Shown here in pieces: positions 24,839 to 33,382 of a DNA stretch of 33,382 nucleotides. Position 1 is the first letter of the stretch; each line of letters starts with the position of its first letter. The stretch is taken from NCBI GenBank assembly GCA_014381555.1, contig JACNLO010000067.1, positions 1 to 33,382 of the forward strand. Reading direction: 5' to 3'. The notes beneath the pieces are model-generated. The model ran no database searches and was not told the origin of the DNA. It saw only the letters and a list, made by a program, of their open reading frames with translations. Source of the stretch: Planctomycetota bacterium. Lineage in GTDB: Bacteria > Planctomycetota > Phycisphaerae > Phycisphaerales > SM1A02. The translations under genes and the position numbers were made by a program.

Positions 24839-24877
24839 ACTTGCTATGGGGACACCCAGCGAGTATTAATAGTTTTT
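24839..24877 (+). terminator. candidate intrinsic terminator of crcB-M14-MFS unit
   Basis: ACTTGC (24839-24844) pairs with GCGAGT (24859-24864). After a 2-nt bulge, TGGG pairs with CCCA around a GACA loop. A T5 run lies at 24873-24877, 8 nt further than usual. It sits between convergent genes. Confidence 0.4.
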
Positions 24878-25036
24878 CTACTTGCCGCCGATTGTCAGTT
24901 TAGTTTTCTTTGGCTTTGAAGCATTGCTACAACATGAATCCTTAGTCCACCGTGGGAAAAAAGGACGGATAAGAAGACAAAGCGCAAATAGCATAATCAA
25001 CGTCACAAGCCAAAATTGCCAAGAAGAAACTGACAT
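24878..25036 (-). CDS. small FeoB-associated Cys membrane protein
   Basis: 52-residue protein with one membrane helix (FWLVTLIMLFALCLLI, about 8-23), then a basic tail with a Cys pair (DSCCSNASK). Its ATG overlaps the feoB stop as TAATG, so translation is coupled. Small membrane proteins with one helix and adjacent cysteines are commonly encoded directly after feoB (FeoB-associated Cys-rich family) and occupy the place of FeoC. An upstream in-frame ATG at 25129 exists inside feoB, but the TAATG start is far more plausible. Role inferred from position: assisting or sensing in Fe(II) uptake. Confidence 0.75.
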   Translation of the reverse strand: MSVSSWQFWLVTLIMLFALCLLIRPFFPRWTKDSCCSNASKPKKTKLTIGGK

Positions 25037-26976
25037 TAGACCATTCCCGATACAATTAAAAATGTAAGGGATGCTGCTACCCAAGCAAGCACGGTCATGT
25101 AACCAAGTTGCAAGAGCGCCCAGTTCCAAGAACCAGTTTCACGTCTAGTTACTGCAATTGTGGGCAAACATTGCATTGCAAGAACGAAGAAAACAAGCAA
25201 GCTTGCCGAAGTTGGAATTGTAAATAATGGCGTTCCATCATCACGTTTTGCTCGTTCAATTTTTTCAATCACTCCCTCATTTTCGACATCATCATCTCCT
25301 GCTGTTAGCACAGCAAGAGTAGACACAAAAACTTCTCTTGCTGCAAAACTTGTCATAACTCCGACTGTAAGTTTCCAATCGTAACCCAGCGGAGAAAATA
25401 CTGGCTCAAAGAACTTGCCCAATTTCCCAGCAAAACTGCCAGATAATTGTTCTGAATATTCTATGGAGTTTGCTTCGTTTAGAAGTTGCTCTGAAGCATC
25501 CGTACTAATTGCAACTGTTGCCTGTTCTCTTAGTGCAGTTACTCTATCTGATGCGTCAACTTTGGGATACGCCGACAACCACCAAAGGATTATGACTATC
25601 GCAAGAATCACTGTACCAGCGTTCTTTAAAAATACCCAAGCGCGGTCAAATGTATTCAACAGAGCGGTTCTTAAAGATGGCAGTTTATATGTTGGCAACT
25701 CCAACATCATGGGACGTGATTTCCCTGGGATAACTGTCTTTCGAACAATAAATGCTGTAAAAAACGCTGCCCCTGCTCCAAGTGCGTAACAACCGAAAAA
25801 TGCTAACCCAGCAAGAAATGGCGAGTCGGCAAAGAGTACGCCAACAAGTAAAACATAGACAGGAAGACGAGCTGCACAACTAAAAAAAGGTGCAACTAGA
25901 ATTGTTGCTATTCTATCCCTCCGGTCTGGGACAATTCGAGCAGCCATAATTGCGGGTATCGCACAAGCATGAGCGGACAAAAACGGTACAAATGATTGCC
26001 CAGGTAATCCGAATTTTCGAAGCAACCTATCCATAACAAATGCTGCTCTTGCCAAGTAGCCAGTATCTTCAAGCAAACTGATTAAGAAAAACAATAGGCA
26101 GATCTGTGGCAAGAAAACCACAGTTCCAGCAACACCACCAATTACCCCGTCCACAACCATGTCGTGCAAATCGCCTTCTGGAAGAAGAGCCCCAACAATC
26201 GTACCAACATGACCAAATATCATTTCTACAATATCCATTGGAAATGCCGCTAAGGTAAAAATAGTCCAGAATAAACCAGTCATTACTGCTGCAAAGACAA
26301 TTAATCCCAGAATCGGATGCGTGAATGCTTTATCAACTCGGTCTGTAAATGTACCTGTTGCAAGTTCTCCACCAACGCTAGAAGCGATGACTTCGTTGGC
26401 CCATTTATTAACTTCTTTAGGATCTTCAACAGAGGGCAAACTTACATTCGAGCAATGGGATTCATTTAGTGCTTCGTGCAATTCTTTCGAGCCAGCGCCT
26501 GTTCTAGGATGAACTGCGATAACTTTGCAACCAAGTTGTTTGCCGAATTTAAGGGTATCAATAGTAAGTCCGGACTTTTGAGCGATATCAACCATCGACA
26601 ACGCAACAACACAAGGAACACCATGGTGTAAAACCTCATTGACGATAATCAAATTTCTTCTTAAATTCGTTGCATCTGCAACAACGATGACTGCATCAGG
26701 TTTATCACAATCCACTCCATCGAGTGACTGCCTGCAAACACTGGAAAGTTCATCCTTTGCATTTAAACTGTAAATACCGGGAAGATCTGTAAATGTTCTT
26801 TTTGTGTTGCCCGAAGTACACGTTCCCTTTCGTGCTTCTACTGTGCTTCCGGGAAAGTTTGCTGTTGCACTACGCAAGCCGCAAAGGCGATTAAACAACG
26901 TTGTTTTTCCAACGTTCGGATTTCCTAAGAGTAAGATGGAAGAGGCAGCACTTGGTTGCGAATCAGGTGATGTCAT
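25036..26976 (-). CDS. feoB: ferrous iron transporter FeoB
   Basis: Fe(II) uptake protein of the inner membrane, 646 residues (somewhat short for the family). N-terminal G domain: G1 GNPNVGKT (18-25), G2 region FPGSTVE, G3 DLPG (64-67). The G4 position reads SMVD (127-130) instead of NMxD, and the G5 region (HPRTG) also departs from the usual form. Two Gate regions carry the conserved Cys motifs SAHACAIPAIMAAR (334-347) and APFFSCAARLPVY (362-374). C-terminal SFAAREVFVSTLAV is typical. It is 12 bp after feoA and probably Fur-controlled. The N-to-S change could alter guanine specificity. Confidence 0.95.
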   Translation of the reverse strand: MTSPDSQPSAASSILLLGNPNVGKTTLFNRLCGLRSATANFPGSTVEARKGTCTSGNTKRTFTDLPGIYSLNAKDELSSVCRQSLDGVDCDKPDAVIVVADATNLRRNLIIVNEVLHHGVPCVVALSMVDIAQKSGLTIDTLKFGKQLGCKVIAVHPRTGAGSKELHEALNESHCSNVSLPSVEDPKEVNKWANEVIASSVGGELATGTFTDRVDKAFTHPILGLIVFAAVMTGLFWTIFTLAAFPMDIVEMIFGHVGTIVGALLPEGDLHDMVVDGVIGGVAGTVVFLPQICLLFFLISLLEDTGYLARAAFVMDRLLRKFGLPGQSFVPFLSAHACAIPAIMAARIVPDRRDRIATILVAPFFSCAARLPVYVLLVGVLFADSPFLAGLAFFGCYALGAGAAFFTAFIVRKTVIPGKSRPMMLELPTYKLPSLRTALLNTFDRAWVFLKNAGTVILAIVIILWWLSAYPKVDASDRVTALREQATVAISTDASEQLLNEANSIEYSEQLSGSFAGKLGKFFEPVFSPLGYDWKLTVGVMTSFAAREVFVSTLAVLTAGDDDVENEGVIEKIERAKRDDGTPLFTIPTSASLLVFFVLAMQCLPTIAVTRRETGSWNWALLQLGYMTVLAWVAASLTFLIVSGMV

Positions 26977-26988
26977 CTTGATTTTCGA

Positions 26989-27252
26989 TTAGTTACAAAC
27001 ACCGCAGCGCCGAACCATGATTCGGCTCGTGATTTCTTTTGAAAGCCCAAGGCGAGTCGCTTCAACTTGAATAATGCAGGGTTGACCTTGTTGGCAGAGT
27101 TCAAAGGAAGCGTCCTCATGTAAACCCATTGCAGTAAGTGCATCTTGTTCATCTGCATCAAGTTCTGTCATATGTACCACTGCTTTTTCTCGCTCACCAA
27201 GTTGGGAGAGCGGAATACATTCGTGTTCGATTGTCGGGCTTACAATGGTCAT
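26989..27252 (-). CDS. feoA: FeoA-domain protein
   Basis: 87-residue SH3-like cytosolic partner of FeoB. It matches the family pattern: IPLSQLGEREKAVVHM, ALTAMGLHEDASFELCQQGQP, then IIQVEATRLGLSKEITSRIMV. It ends RRCGVCN, giving a CxxC that is not universal and might bind iron or respond to redox. First gene of the feoA-feoB-small protein operon. A promoter overlapped by a Fur box ends 18 bp upstream of the ATG. There is no obvious ribosome-binding site. Confidence 0.9.
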   Translation of the reverse strand: MTIVSPTIEHECIPLSQLGEREKAVVHMTELDADEQDALTAMGLHEDASFELCQQGQPCIIQVEATRLGLSKEITSRIMVRRCGVCN

Positions 27253-27269
27253 AATTAGTGGTGCTCGCT

Positions 27270-27288
27270 GTTAATGATACTCATTCTC
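27270..27288 (-). promoter_or_regulatory. Fur box of feo operon
   Basis: Minus-strand GAGAATGAGTATCATTAAC matches the 19-bp Fur consensus GATAATGATAATCATTATC at 15 positions. It covers the -10 box of the feoA promoter, the usual arrangement for iron-dependent repression. Confidence 0.75.
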
Positions 27289-27302
27289 AACTGAGTAGTA
27301 AA
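27274..27302 (-). promoter_or_regulatory. feoA promoter (-35/-10)
   Basis: On the minus strand, TTTACT (27302-27297) and TATCAT (27279-27274) are separated by 17 bp. Matches to TTGACA/TATAAT are 4/6 and 5/6. Start of transcription near 27267 would give a leader of about 15 nt. The Fur box overlaps the -10 and the spacer. Confidence 0.6.
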
Positions 27303-27343
27303 GGATACCATCCCAACTCAACTACGACAAGTAATTAATGGAG

Positions 27344-30300
27344 TTACTTATCAGATTTAACCTTACAAATAGCTTTGGCTGTAATATCAAGTATTTTTTT
27401 CTCACTAATTAGCGCCAAAATGGCGGTTACTGAAGAAGTATCGATATCAAGTAATCTTGCAGCAGCAAGCCGATATGAAGCCAATTGTGGTGCATAATTA
27501 GATACTAGATTGTCCACAGTTTTTCCACCCTCAAGTTTGTCTGTTTTCCAATCGATGACTTCTGCGCGAACCACGTTACCGTTTGAATCTTTGTGAACTA
27601 CAAGACGATCAATTGTTCCTCGTATGTCGGTTGGTTCTTTAATATCAACCTCAACAAATGAAGTCCCCTTTTCAACTCGTAACACAAAATCTTGTTCGCG
27701 GTAAACCACTACGTCGCCATCTGGTTTACTCAACAAGTTTTGGAAAGATTCTTCTTGCAAAGAAGAAACACAAGTTTGCGCAGCCAGAATTAATTTGTCA
27801 TTACCAAGACGCCCACCCTCTTCACTTGGAGCCGATTCAATTAAATCACCCGTTGATGGAACTTTCCCATCAAACCACTCGATATCTTCAAACCATTTGT
27901 GAACAACTGTTCCCCAATCAAATGCAGTGTTTGTTCCGCCTTTGAATCGCTCTCCAACCTTTGTCTTTCCTCCACCCTCTAAACTTGACGGCGAAGTAGT
28001 TGCTAATCCCCTGCCTACTTTTGTATGGTCACTTGGCGGTGATATAGTGAATTTAGGAATTGATTTTACTGATTCTTCTTCCTTTTTCTTGAATGAATCA
28101 ACCCACGAACTATCACTACCCTCTGCAATCCACAACTTATCGTTGTCAGGTGGTTGTTTATAGTGTTCTCCAAGTGCTTGCAAAAGCAGTCCGCTTAATT
28201 GTTTGTAGTGCCTTGTTGCACTCTCGCTACTTTGAATAATTAAATGCAGAGCATGTTTTGCCCTTGTCATCGCAACGTAGAGTAAACAAAGCGCATCATT
28301 CACTTGACCCCTCTGGGATTCGTCTCGCATGGGTTGATACTCAGGAATTATCTCATCAAGATAATCACTTGTATACATTCCAACACGAATTGGATTTGTG
28401 CATGGTTCGTTATCGTGCCATTCCATCGTATTGGGGGTTTTCCAGAGAGAAGAATCCAAATCACAAACAATAACCGCATCGAACGAGAGCCCCTTTGATT
28501 TGTGAATTGTCATAACTTGAACTTGCGACGATGCTGGATCAAGAACTTGCGTTTCTTCAACCAATCGAACAAAATCCGATGGTCTTAAAGTTTTCTCGGA
28601 GGCATATTCCTCCGCGAATTCAACGAGTTGCCAAAGTCGAAGACGTTCCCTGTCGTCAACGTGTTCAGTAAGTTGCTCTGCATATTCGTTAATGAGTTTT
28701 GCGTAGCCACCCTTTAGTAATTGTTTACGAATAAGCCCACCATCAAATTCTTTGATGTAATCACCAAGAGGAGATTGCTTAACGTGAAATTCGTGTACAG
28801 AATTGCCGCTATCATCTGCTAGCAGAAGAGCCGAAAGGATTACAGTAACTGCAGGAGAATCCGTTAATGGATTACCCCCAAATTCAGATGCTGGAACTGG
28901 TGAATCGTTTGTTCTAAGCGCTTGCACTATTCTCTGAATCTGTTGTTTTTTATTTCCACGAACCAATATACCAATAGAGGCTGCAGGAGCATCGGTATGT
29001 ATTTGTGAGACCACTTCGACAACTTTCTCAATACAAAGTTGCAAACTTGGTTTAGAAGAATCTTCTCCAGCCGTTTGCACCACGGCATACCCTTTTTTCT
29101 TTTTTGTTGGAGGCGCTGACTCGTGTCTCTTAAAATCGTTCAGCCAAATTTCAGCAGCGTTTGGTGAGTGGTCTTTCAATAACGGGGTATTAGCTACATT
29201 TCCAAAAATAGTATTCACAGCATCCAAGATTGGAGGCGTACAGCGCCAACTTACTTCAAGCCGCCTAGTACTTGCGTTTTGCAATTCATTTTCCAAACCA
29301 CGAAGGAGCGCTGGCTCTCCACCCCTAAAACCATATAAACTTTGTTTCACATCACCAACAAAAAACAGTGAGCGATCTTCATTTTGGAAATCTTGATTTA
29401 TTTCTTGAACGATTGGTTGAAGCACCCCCCACTGGGTCAAAGAAGTGTCTTGAAATTCATCAACAAGTAAATGATTTATTGCTCCATCCATTCTGAACTG
29501 CAATTCAAGCAATCTTTCATTGTCAAGACAATCCACTGCTCCACTTTCACCAAGTTGGTAAGTCACATCATCAAATGAGTACAACCCTCTTTCGTGTTTA
29601 ACTTCCATCCAGCATGATTGCAACTCACGCATTAGTTTGAATGTGTTTACATTCTTATCAATCAAACGGTTAGCCATGACTTTTAGACCGTGGTCAATGA
29701 GCGGTGCATATCTGTCTTCTATTCGTGGATCTAACTCCGCCCTAGAATAGGTTGTCGAACCCTCAATAATTTTTGGAGCAATTCCTGCTGTCAAAAATGC
29801 TTTCCAATCACCTTTGCGCATTGATAGAACTGCTTTATAGAGCGCTGTTATTTGAGATTTCTTTTCTAAATCCAAACTTTCAGCATCGTCAATGTACTTG
29901 TCCACTTCAGATTGATTAAGAACAGTATGTTTAGTACCCCAATTCCATACACCTTCATTTACACACCGTACCTTATAAAATGCTTCGGCGCTTATATCAT
30001 TAAGTGTTTTGGAAATAGGCACTTTAGCGCCCGATTTACTAAGTCGAAGTTTTGTTGACATTTCACTAGTTTTACTTTTATCTTTTGTTAACCGAGAAAC
30101 AGCATCAGAAAAAACTTCGTCTTCATGCACCTCATCTAATATGGACCAGCCATGAGTAAACTCTAACAAATCAGAAAAAGCCAAAGCAGTTTTTACGAAA
30201 AAACTATCAATTGTGCCAATGTTAAGTCGGTGCAACGTGGCAATGAGTTTTTCAAGCAATAAAACGCAATCCTCAAGACATGTAATTTCAGGAACTTCTC

Positions 30301-30532
30301 TTTGTAGTTCATCAAGTTTATCTTGCTCAAGAATTGCTTCAGCGAGCATCTCAACAATACGGTCGCGGATTTCACCAGCCGCCTTGCGGCTAAATGTTGT
30401 TGCGAGGATGGATTCAGGGTCAACGCCAAGTTGCATCAATCGAATAAAACGATACGCAAGCATTTGTGTTTTTCCAGAGCCCGCAAGCGCTTGAATAATT
30501 TGTACTGGTTCAAACTTATGCACTGTAAGCAT
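27344..30532 (-). CDS. addA: AddA/RecB-like helicase-nuclease subunit
   Basis: 1062-residue SF1A UvrD-family helicase with a C-terminal PD-(D/E)XK nuclease, for resecting double-strand breaks with AddB. Helicase motifs: Walker A ALAGSGKT (15-22), Ia TTFSRKAAGEIRDR, II LLVDEFQDTS, III FVGDVKQSLYGFRGG, IV SWRCTPPI, V TIHKSKGLSFDAVIV, VI LLYVAMTRAKHALHL. Nuclease: VVHKWFEDIE near 900, then EVIDWKTDK (D994, K996). Walker A is only 14 residues from the start and a stop lies just upstream in frame, so there is no N-terminal Q motif. GGAG lies 7 nt before the ATG, inside addB; the two genes overlap by 17 bp. Confidence 0.85.
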   Translation of the reverse strand: MLTVHKFEPVQIIQALAGSGKTQMLAYRFIRLMQLGVDPESILATTFSRKAAGEIRDRIVEMLAEAILEQDKLDELQREVPEITCLEDCVLLLEKLIATLHRLNIGTIDSFFVKTALAFSDLLEFTHGWSILDEVHEDEVFSDAVSRLTKDKSKTSEMSTKLRLSKSGAKVPISKTLNDISAEAFYKVRCVNEGVWNWGTKHTVLNQSEVDKYIDDAESLDLEKKSQITALYKAVLSMRKGDWKAFLTAGIAPKIIEGSTTYSRAELDPRIEDRYAPLIDHGLKVMANRLIDKNVNTFKLMRELQSCWMEVKHERGLYSFDDVTYQLGESGAVDCLDNERLLELQFRMDGAINHLLVDEFQDTSLTQWGVLQPIVQEINQDFQNEDRSLFFVGDVKQSLYGFRGGEPALLRGLENELQNASTRRLEVSWRCTPPILDAVNTIFGNVANTPLLKDHSPNAAEIWLNDFKRHESAPPTKKKKGYAVVQTAGEDSSKPSLQLCIEKVVEVVSQIHTDAPAASIGILVRGNKKQQIQRIVQALRTNDSPVPASEFGGNPLTDSPAVTVILSALLLADDSGNSVHEFHVKQSPLGDYIKEFDGGLIRKQLLKGGYAKLINEYAEQLTEHVDDRERLRLWQLVEFAEEYASEKTLRPSDFVRLVEETQVLDPASSQVQVMTIHKSKGLSFDAVIVCDLDSSLWKTPNTMEWHDNEPCTNPIRVGMYTSDYLDEIIPEYQPMRDESQRGQVNDALCLLYVAMTRAKHALHLIIQSSESATRHYKQLSGLLLQALGEHYKQPPDNDKLWIAEGSDSSWVDSFKKKEEESVKSIPKFTISPPSDHTKVGRGLATTSPSSLEGGGKTKVGERFKGGTNTAFDWGTVVHKWFEDIEWFDGKVPSTGDLIESAPSEEGGRLGNDKLILAAQTCVSSLQEESFQNLLSKPDGDVVVYREQDFVLRVEKGTSFVEVDIKEPTDIRGTIDRLVVHKDSNGNVVRAEVIDWKTDKLEGGKTVDNLVSNYAPQLASYRLAAARLLDIDTSSVTAILALISEKKILDITAKAICKVKSDK

Positions 30533-33362
30533 CCCCTAACTCCACGGTAACACTGTTGTCTTGGCAAATCCATGAGTAGTCCACGCTAAATCTAGGCGCT
30601 GGGTCAGTAGGTTTGTCAGAATAATTGTTATCTAAAATAGATATGATTGTTGAATCAATAGTATCTTGAAGAATTGCTTGCAATTCTACCTTAGGTTTTA
30701 ATAAGTCAATACCACCAGTTGACTCTTGATCACCAATTATGAAGTAGCCAAGTTCAACGTTTTTTGATTCTAAATTACAACCTTCCAGTTCATTAATCTT
30801 TGTAAGCAATTCTCCGTAGAGTGGGAGTTGTAAATCAACCCAACTATCTTTTGTCAAATGCGCCTTGTTTGCTGTTGTGGAGCCGGTTTTATAATCAAGT
30901 ACTCTTATTCGACCATCTATGTTCTTCTCCACTCTATCAATCATGCCGCGAATGGTGAACTTCCTTCCTTCCACTTCAAGTTCTTTTTTAAGAAACTTTT
31001 CAGCACAAACAATCGTCCATCCATCTTCTACACTTTTTGCTTGATGTTTGGCGAATTCCCTTAAACGGTACCTCGCAAGTTCCAATTGGATTTCTATCTT
31101 GTTACTTACGTTTGGTCCAAGTTGTTCGTTTGCAACATAATCAAGTAAAGCAAAAACTTTCTTCTCAATTACTTTTACATCTGAGACCGTTCGCATCGCA
31201 TCTTCTTTTCCAAAACGTTCAAGTACGCTGTGCACAAATGATCCAAACAATTTAGCATCAAGTTCAGTATTGCCATCTTCGGTTGCTTTGAGTTTCAAAA
31301 CATGTTTTAACCAAAATCTATACGTACAAGCAATGTAATCCTTAAAACCAGTAACACTGAGTTGTGTTAGTGGCTCAAATGTTGTCTCTGATGGTTTTGG
31401 AATTTTGATTCCAGTACCTTCAACGGATGGAACGTATTGTGGTGGGACTTCTGGTTTCTCGTTATCAAAAGAGACAACGAGTTTTTTAGAGCGTGTAGCA
31501 AGCGCACTTGGATTAGTACATCTCATCAGCAACGGACTAGGAATAAGTGGATCCGCGTCGGTATTTTTCCTGCCAACTATCCAAGTCAGGTTTCCGTTGT
31601 CTGCCCTTGATTGCAGCATTGCAACAACCGCATGTGCGTCACGAGCCATCCTTCTTTCCATGGTCTCAAGCCCCAAAGCATCAAGCAATCTGTCGGGGAA
31701 ATAAGCATCGCTCGGATTATTACTTCCTGCAAGATCCGAACTCATGCCAACAACAATCAAATGTTCGGTATCTACCACCATGCCTTCAAGCCAACCAACT
31801 GTCTCTATGGCAAGTGGATCAGGCAACTCAGGAATTGTGTCTTTTTCGAGTTCGCTGAACATAAAGCGAATGACTTCTGATAACCGGACGCCACCAAGAT
31901 TGTTACAAATGTCTTCTGAGATAGCGTCGAATGAATCAAGAACACCAAACATTTTTTGCAAAGACTTTAACCGAGTGCTTGTTCGGTCAAGTTCTTCTTG
32001 ACCGTAGATGTGTAATAAAAGTTCGCGAATAGCAGAGGCACAATCATGGAATGAGGAGGGTTTCTTATCCAACTCGATATATGGTTTGAAGAATGCAAAC
32101 ATCTCTTCATGTAGTTTTGGTAGAAGTGTAAAATCACTCCTAGTCTTCTTTGGCAAAAACCATTCGAGTTCATTTAGCCAGCAGGGTATTACGTTTGCGG
32201 AATAATCTCCTAACTGTTTCAGGGTTTCTTCAGTCACTGTTGCAATCCTTGAAATCTCAGGATGCCGTATCAGTGCGGCGTACGAATAATAAGACAGCGA
32301 CGAAACAAAATCAGCAACACCAGAAAGTAACATTGCTTCTGGTGTTTGCAATGTTGGCTTACCGCCTGAATACCTGCAATGAACCTTATGTCCAACCAGA
32401 TGTCGTTGCAGCGTTGGAATCATTTTTTCATCGGTTGCAACAATCGTGATACATTCAGCACTTGTTGAATTATCAAGCAACGACAGAGCGCGGACAACTT
32501 CAGCGGATTGAGAACTTGGCGACCCAGCTACAACAATCGTTTCATCTTTAATATCAATGTCTTTGTCCATCCAATACGATGAAATTAAACGACCGTACGG
32601 TCCAAAACCATCGCTTTCTAGTTCTGGTGCTCGAACGAATGTATGAACCGCAATCCCTTCACTTTGCAACCGTTCTAACAGCAAGGTCGCTCCACTTGAA
32701 AGATCAGAACAACCAAAAATAACCACCCGCTTAAGGTCATCGATGTTCAACTCCGAATTAGGTTGTAGCATACTTTGTTGAATCAACTCAAATACTTCCA
32801 TGCCATCCTTAGAGAGTGCCTGCTGTACATGTTTCTGAATTTCGAACAACAATGCAAATCGTTCAATTGAATCTGGCGTAAGTTTATGCTGAGCGCTATC
32901 TGGCCATGTTTGCGTTTCAATCGAAAGTCCACCACTTGAAGCAATCCGAATTGTTTGCCAAATTTTCTTTGCGGCTTGTAGCCAAGAAACAAAATCATCG
33001 TCGTTCATTGGTCTTGCGCCGACAATAATTTTAAGTTTCTCTGGTGGTATCAACTTCAAAACGGAGACGGTTGTAAGTAACACACATTGAGAATCTGCGA
33101 GGCGAATGTTCGTTGGAACTAAGTTTCTAACAAATTCGGACGTCGTCACAATCGAAGGGAGTTCTACTGCTCGCCCATCTTTAGTCGCTTCATTTACTAA
33201 AAATGTTTGCAAACGACGAGCGACTGCTTTGCCAGAAACAAGCACTGCAAGGTCGTCAACTGACCCAAGTTCACCTCCTAAATAGTGTTCTTGCAAATAC
33301 TTGGCAGCAGTTGATAAAAATGGCTTGTCCCAGCCCAGAAAGTGTTTTTGAACCTCGGTCAT
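30516..33362 (-). CDS. addB: AddB-like nuclease subunit (PD-(D/E)XK superfamily)
   Basis: 948-residue partner of AddA. The N-terminal helicase-like region has no Walker A motif (LVSGKAVARRL near 42-52 only), so it should not hydrolyse ATP. The C-terminal nuclease has TIRGMIDRVE, then VLDYKTGS (D823, K825) and LQLPLYGELL, as in RecB-family nucleases. In classical AddB four Cys bind a 4Fe-4S cluster around the nuclease; here the first is present (IACTYRFWLKHVL), but only one Cys (C933) remains near the C-terminus, so the cluster is probably absent. First gene of the addB-addA pair. The start at 33362 leaves only 20 bp to the window edge. Confidence 0.8.
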   Translation of the reverse strand: MTEVQKHFLGWDKPFLSTAAKYLQEHYLGGELGSVDDLAVLVSGKAVARRLQTFLVNEATKDGRAVELPSIVTTSEFVRNLVPTNIRLADSQCVLLTTVSVLKLIPPEKLKIIVGARPMNDDDFVSWLQAAKKIWQTIRIASSGGLSIETQTWPDSAQHKLTPDSIERFALLFEIQKHVQQALSKDGMEVFELIQQSMLQPNSELNIDDLKRVVIFGCSDLSSGATLLLERLQSEGIAVHTFVRAPELESDGFGPYGRLISSYWMDKDIDIKDETIVVAGSPSSQSAEVVRALSLLDNSTSAECITIVATDEKMIPTLQRHLVGHKVHCRYSGGKPTLQTPEAMLLSGVADFVSSLSYYSYAALIRHPEISRIATVTEETLKQLGDYSANVIPCWLNELEWFLPKKTRSDFTLLPKLHEEMFAFFKPYIELDKKPSSFHDCASAIRELLLHIYGQEELDRTSTRLKSLQKMFGVLDSFDAISEDICNNLGGVRLSEVIRFMFSELEKDTIPELPDPLAIETVGWLEGMVVDTEHLIVVGMSSDLAGSNNPSDAYFPDRLLDALGLETMERRMARDAHAVVAMLQSRADNGNLTWIVGRKNTDADPLIPSPLLMRCTNPSALATRSKKLVVSFDNEKPEVPPQYVPSVEGTGIKIPKPSETTFEPLTQLSVTGFKDYIACTYRFWLKHVLKLKATEDGNTELDAKLFGSFVHSVLERFGKEDAMRTVSDVKVIEKKVFALLDYVANEQLGPNVSNKIEIQLELARYRLREFAKHQAKSVEDGWTIVCAEKFLKKELEVEGRKFTIRGMIDRVEKNIDGRIRVLDYKTGSTTANKAHLTKDSWVDLQLPLYGELLTKINELEGCNLESKNVELGYFIIGDQESTGGIDLLKPKVELQAILQDTIDSTIISILDNNYSDKPTDPAPRFSVDYSWICQDNSVTVELGDAYSA

Positions 33363-33382
33363 AGAGTGAGAAGAATACCACA

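Noticed and set aside
25036-25129. Extended N-terminus of the small FeoB-associated protein (start at 25129)
   Set aside because: It would overlap feoB by 94 bp; the TAATG start at 25036 places the membrane helix near the N-terminus.

Overview
The window is 33.4 kb of AT-rich, densely coded bacterial chromosome (intergenic gaps mostly under 100 bp). The gene content suggests a planctomycete, probably of the Phycisphaerae type. This is an inference from: a PknB-type Ser/Thr kinase with a TPR tail divergent from an FHA-sigma factor fusion; many TPR and HEAT proteins; an APC permease fused to PTS-EIIA and RCK_C domains; and secreted M14 peptidases carrying DxDxDG calcium-type loops. No phage, integron, CRISPR or transposase is visible. 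It reads as an ordinary chromosome with some lineage-specific modules.

Layout. 1-1034 (-): 5' part of miaB, cut by the window edge. 1111-3341 (+): ftsW-murG overlapping pair (cell wall, dcw-type fragment). 3405-5098 (+): degenerate receiver-like protein overlapping a receiver-like/GGDEF diguanylate cyclase. 5119-5904 (+): metallophosphoesterase, overlapping tail-to-tail with a three-gene minus-strand operon (8553-5862): class-I glutamine amidotransferase (PuuD type), YgfZ/IBA57-like protein and HMG-CoA lyase, each joined by an ATGA overlap. 8670-8906 (+): a solitary rpsR (bS18) with its own promoter, followed by a repeat-rich spacer. 9115-10467 (-): TPR protein. 10556-15614 (+): HEAT-repeat lipoprotein, fumC, and the APC-EIIA-RCK_C permease, ending in a strong hairpin and a GA-rich spacer. 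15883-18135 (-) and 18280-19290 (+): transmembrane kinase-TPR and FHA-sigma factor, divergent. 19465-24804 (+): tRNA-Arg(CCT), crcB (fluoride channel) beginning 3 nt after the tRNA, two tandem paralogous M14 proteins and an MFS transporter. 24878-27252 (-): feoA-feoB-small Cys membrane protein behind a promoter overlapped by a clear Fur box. 27344-33362 (-): addB-addA recombination nuclease pair.

Most notable points. (1) The tandem M14 pair, where the downstream member has all canonical catalytic residues and the upstream one has lost most of them (HxxE to DxxH, NRN to NKN, catalytic Glu to Ser). This suggests an enzyme/pseudoenzyme couple with calcium-binding inserts. (2) The kinase/FHA-sigma divergon, a likely phospho-dependent transcription switch. 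(3) A dispersed element built on the palindrome CCCGCGGG, sitting at or just after the 3' ends of three genes, plus a second dispersed element found in both orientations. (4) crcB without room for a leader, directly behind a tRNA. (5) Non-canonical nucleotide-specificity motif in FeoB.

All calls come from reading translated sequence and DNA by eye; no database search was done.
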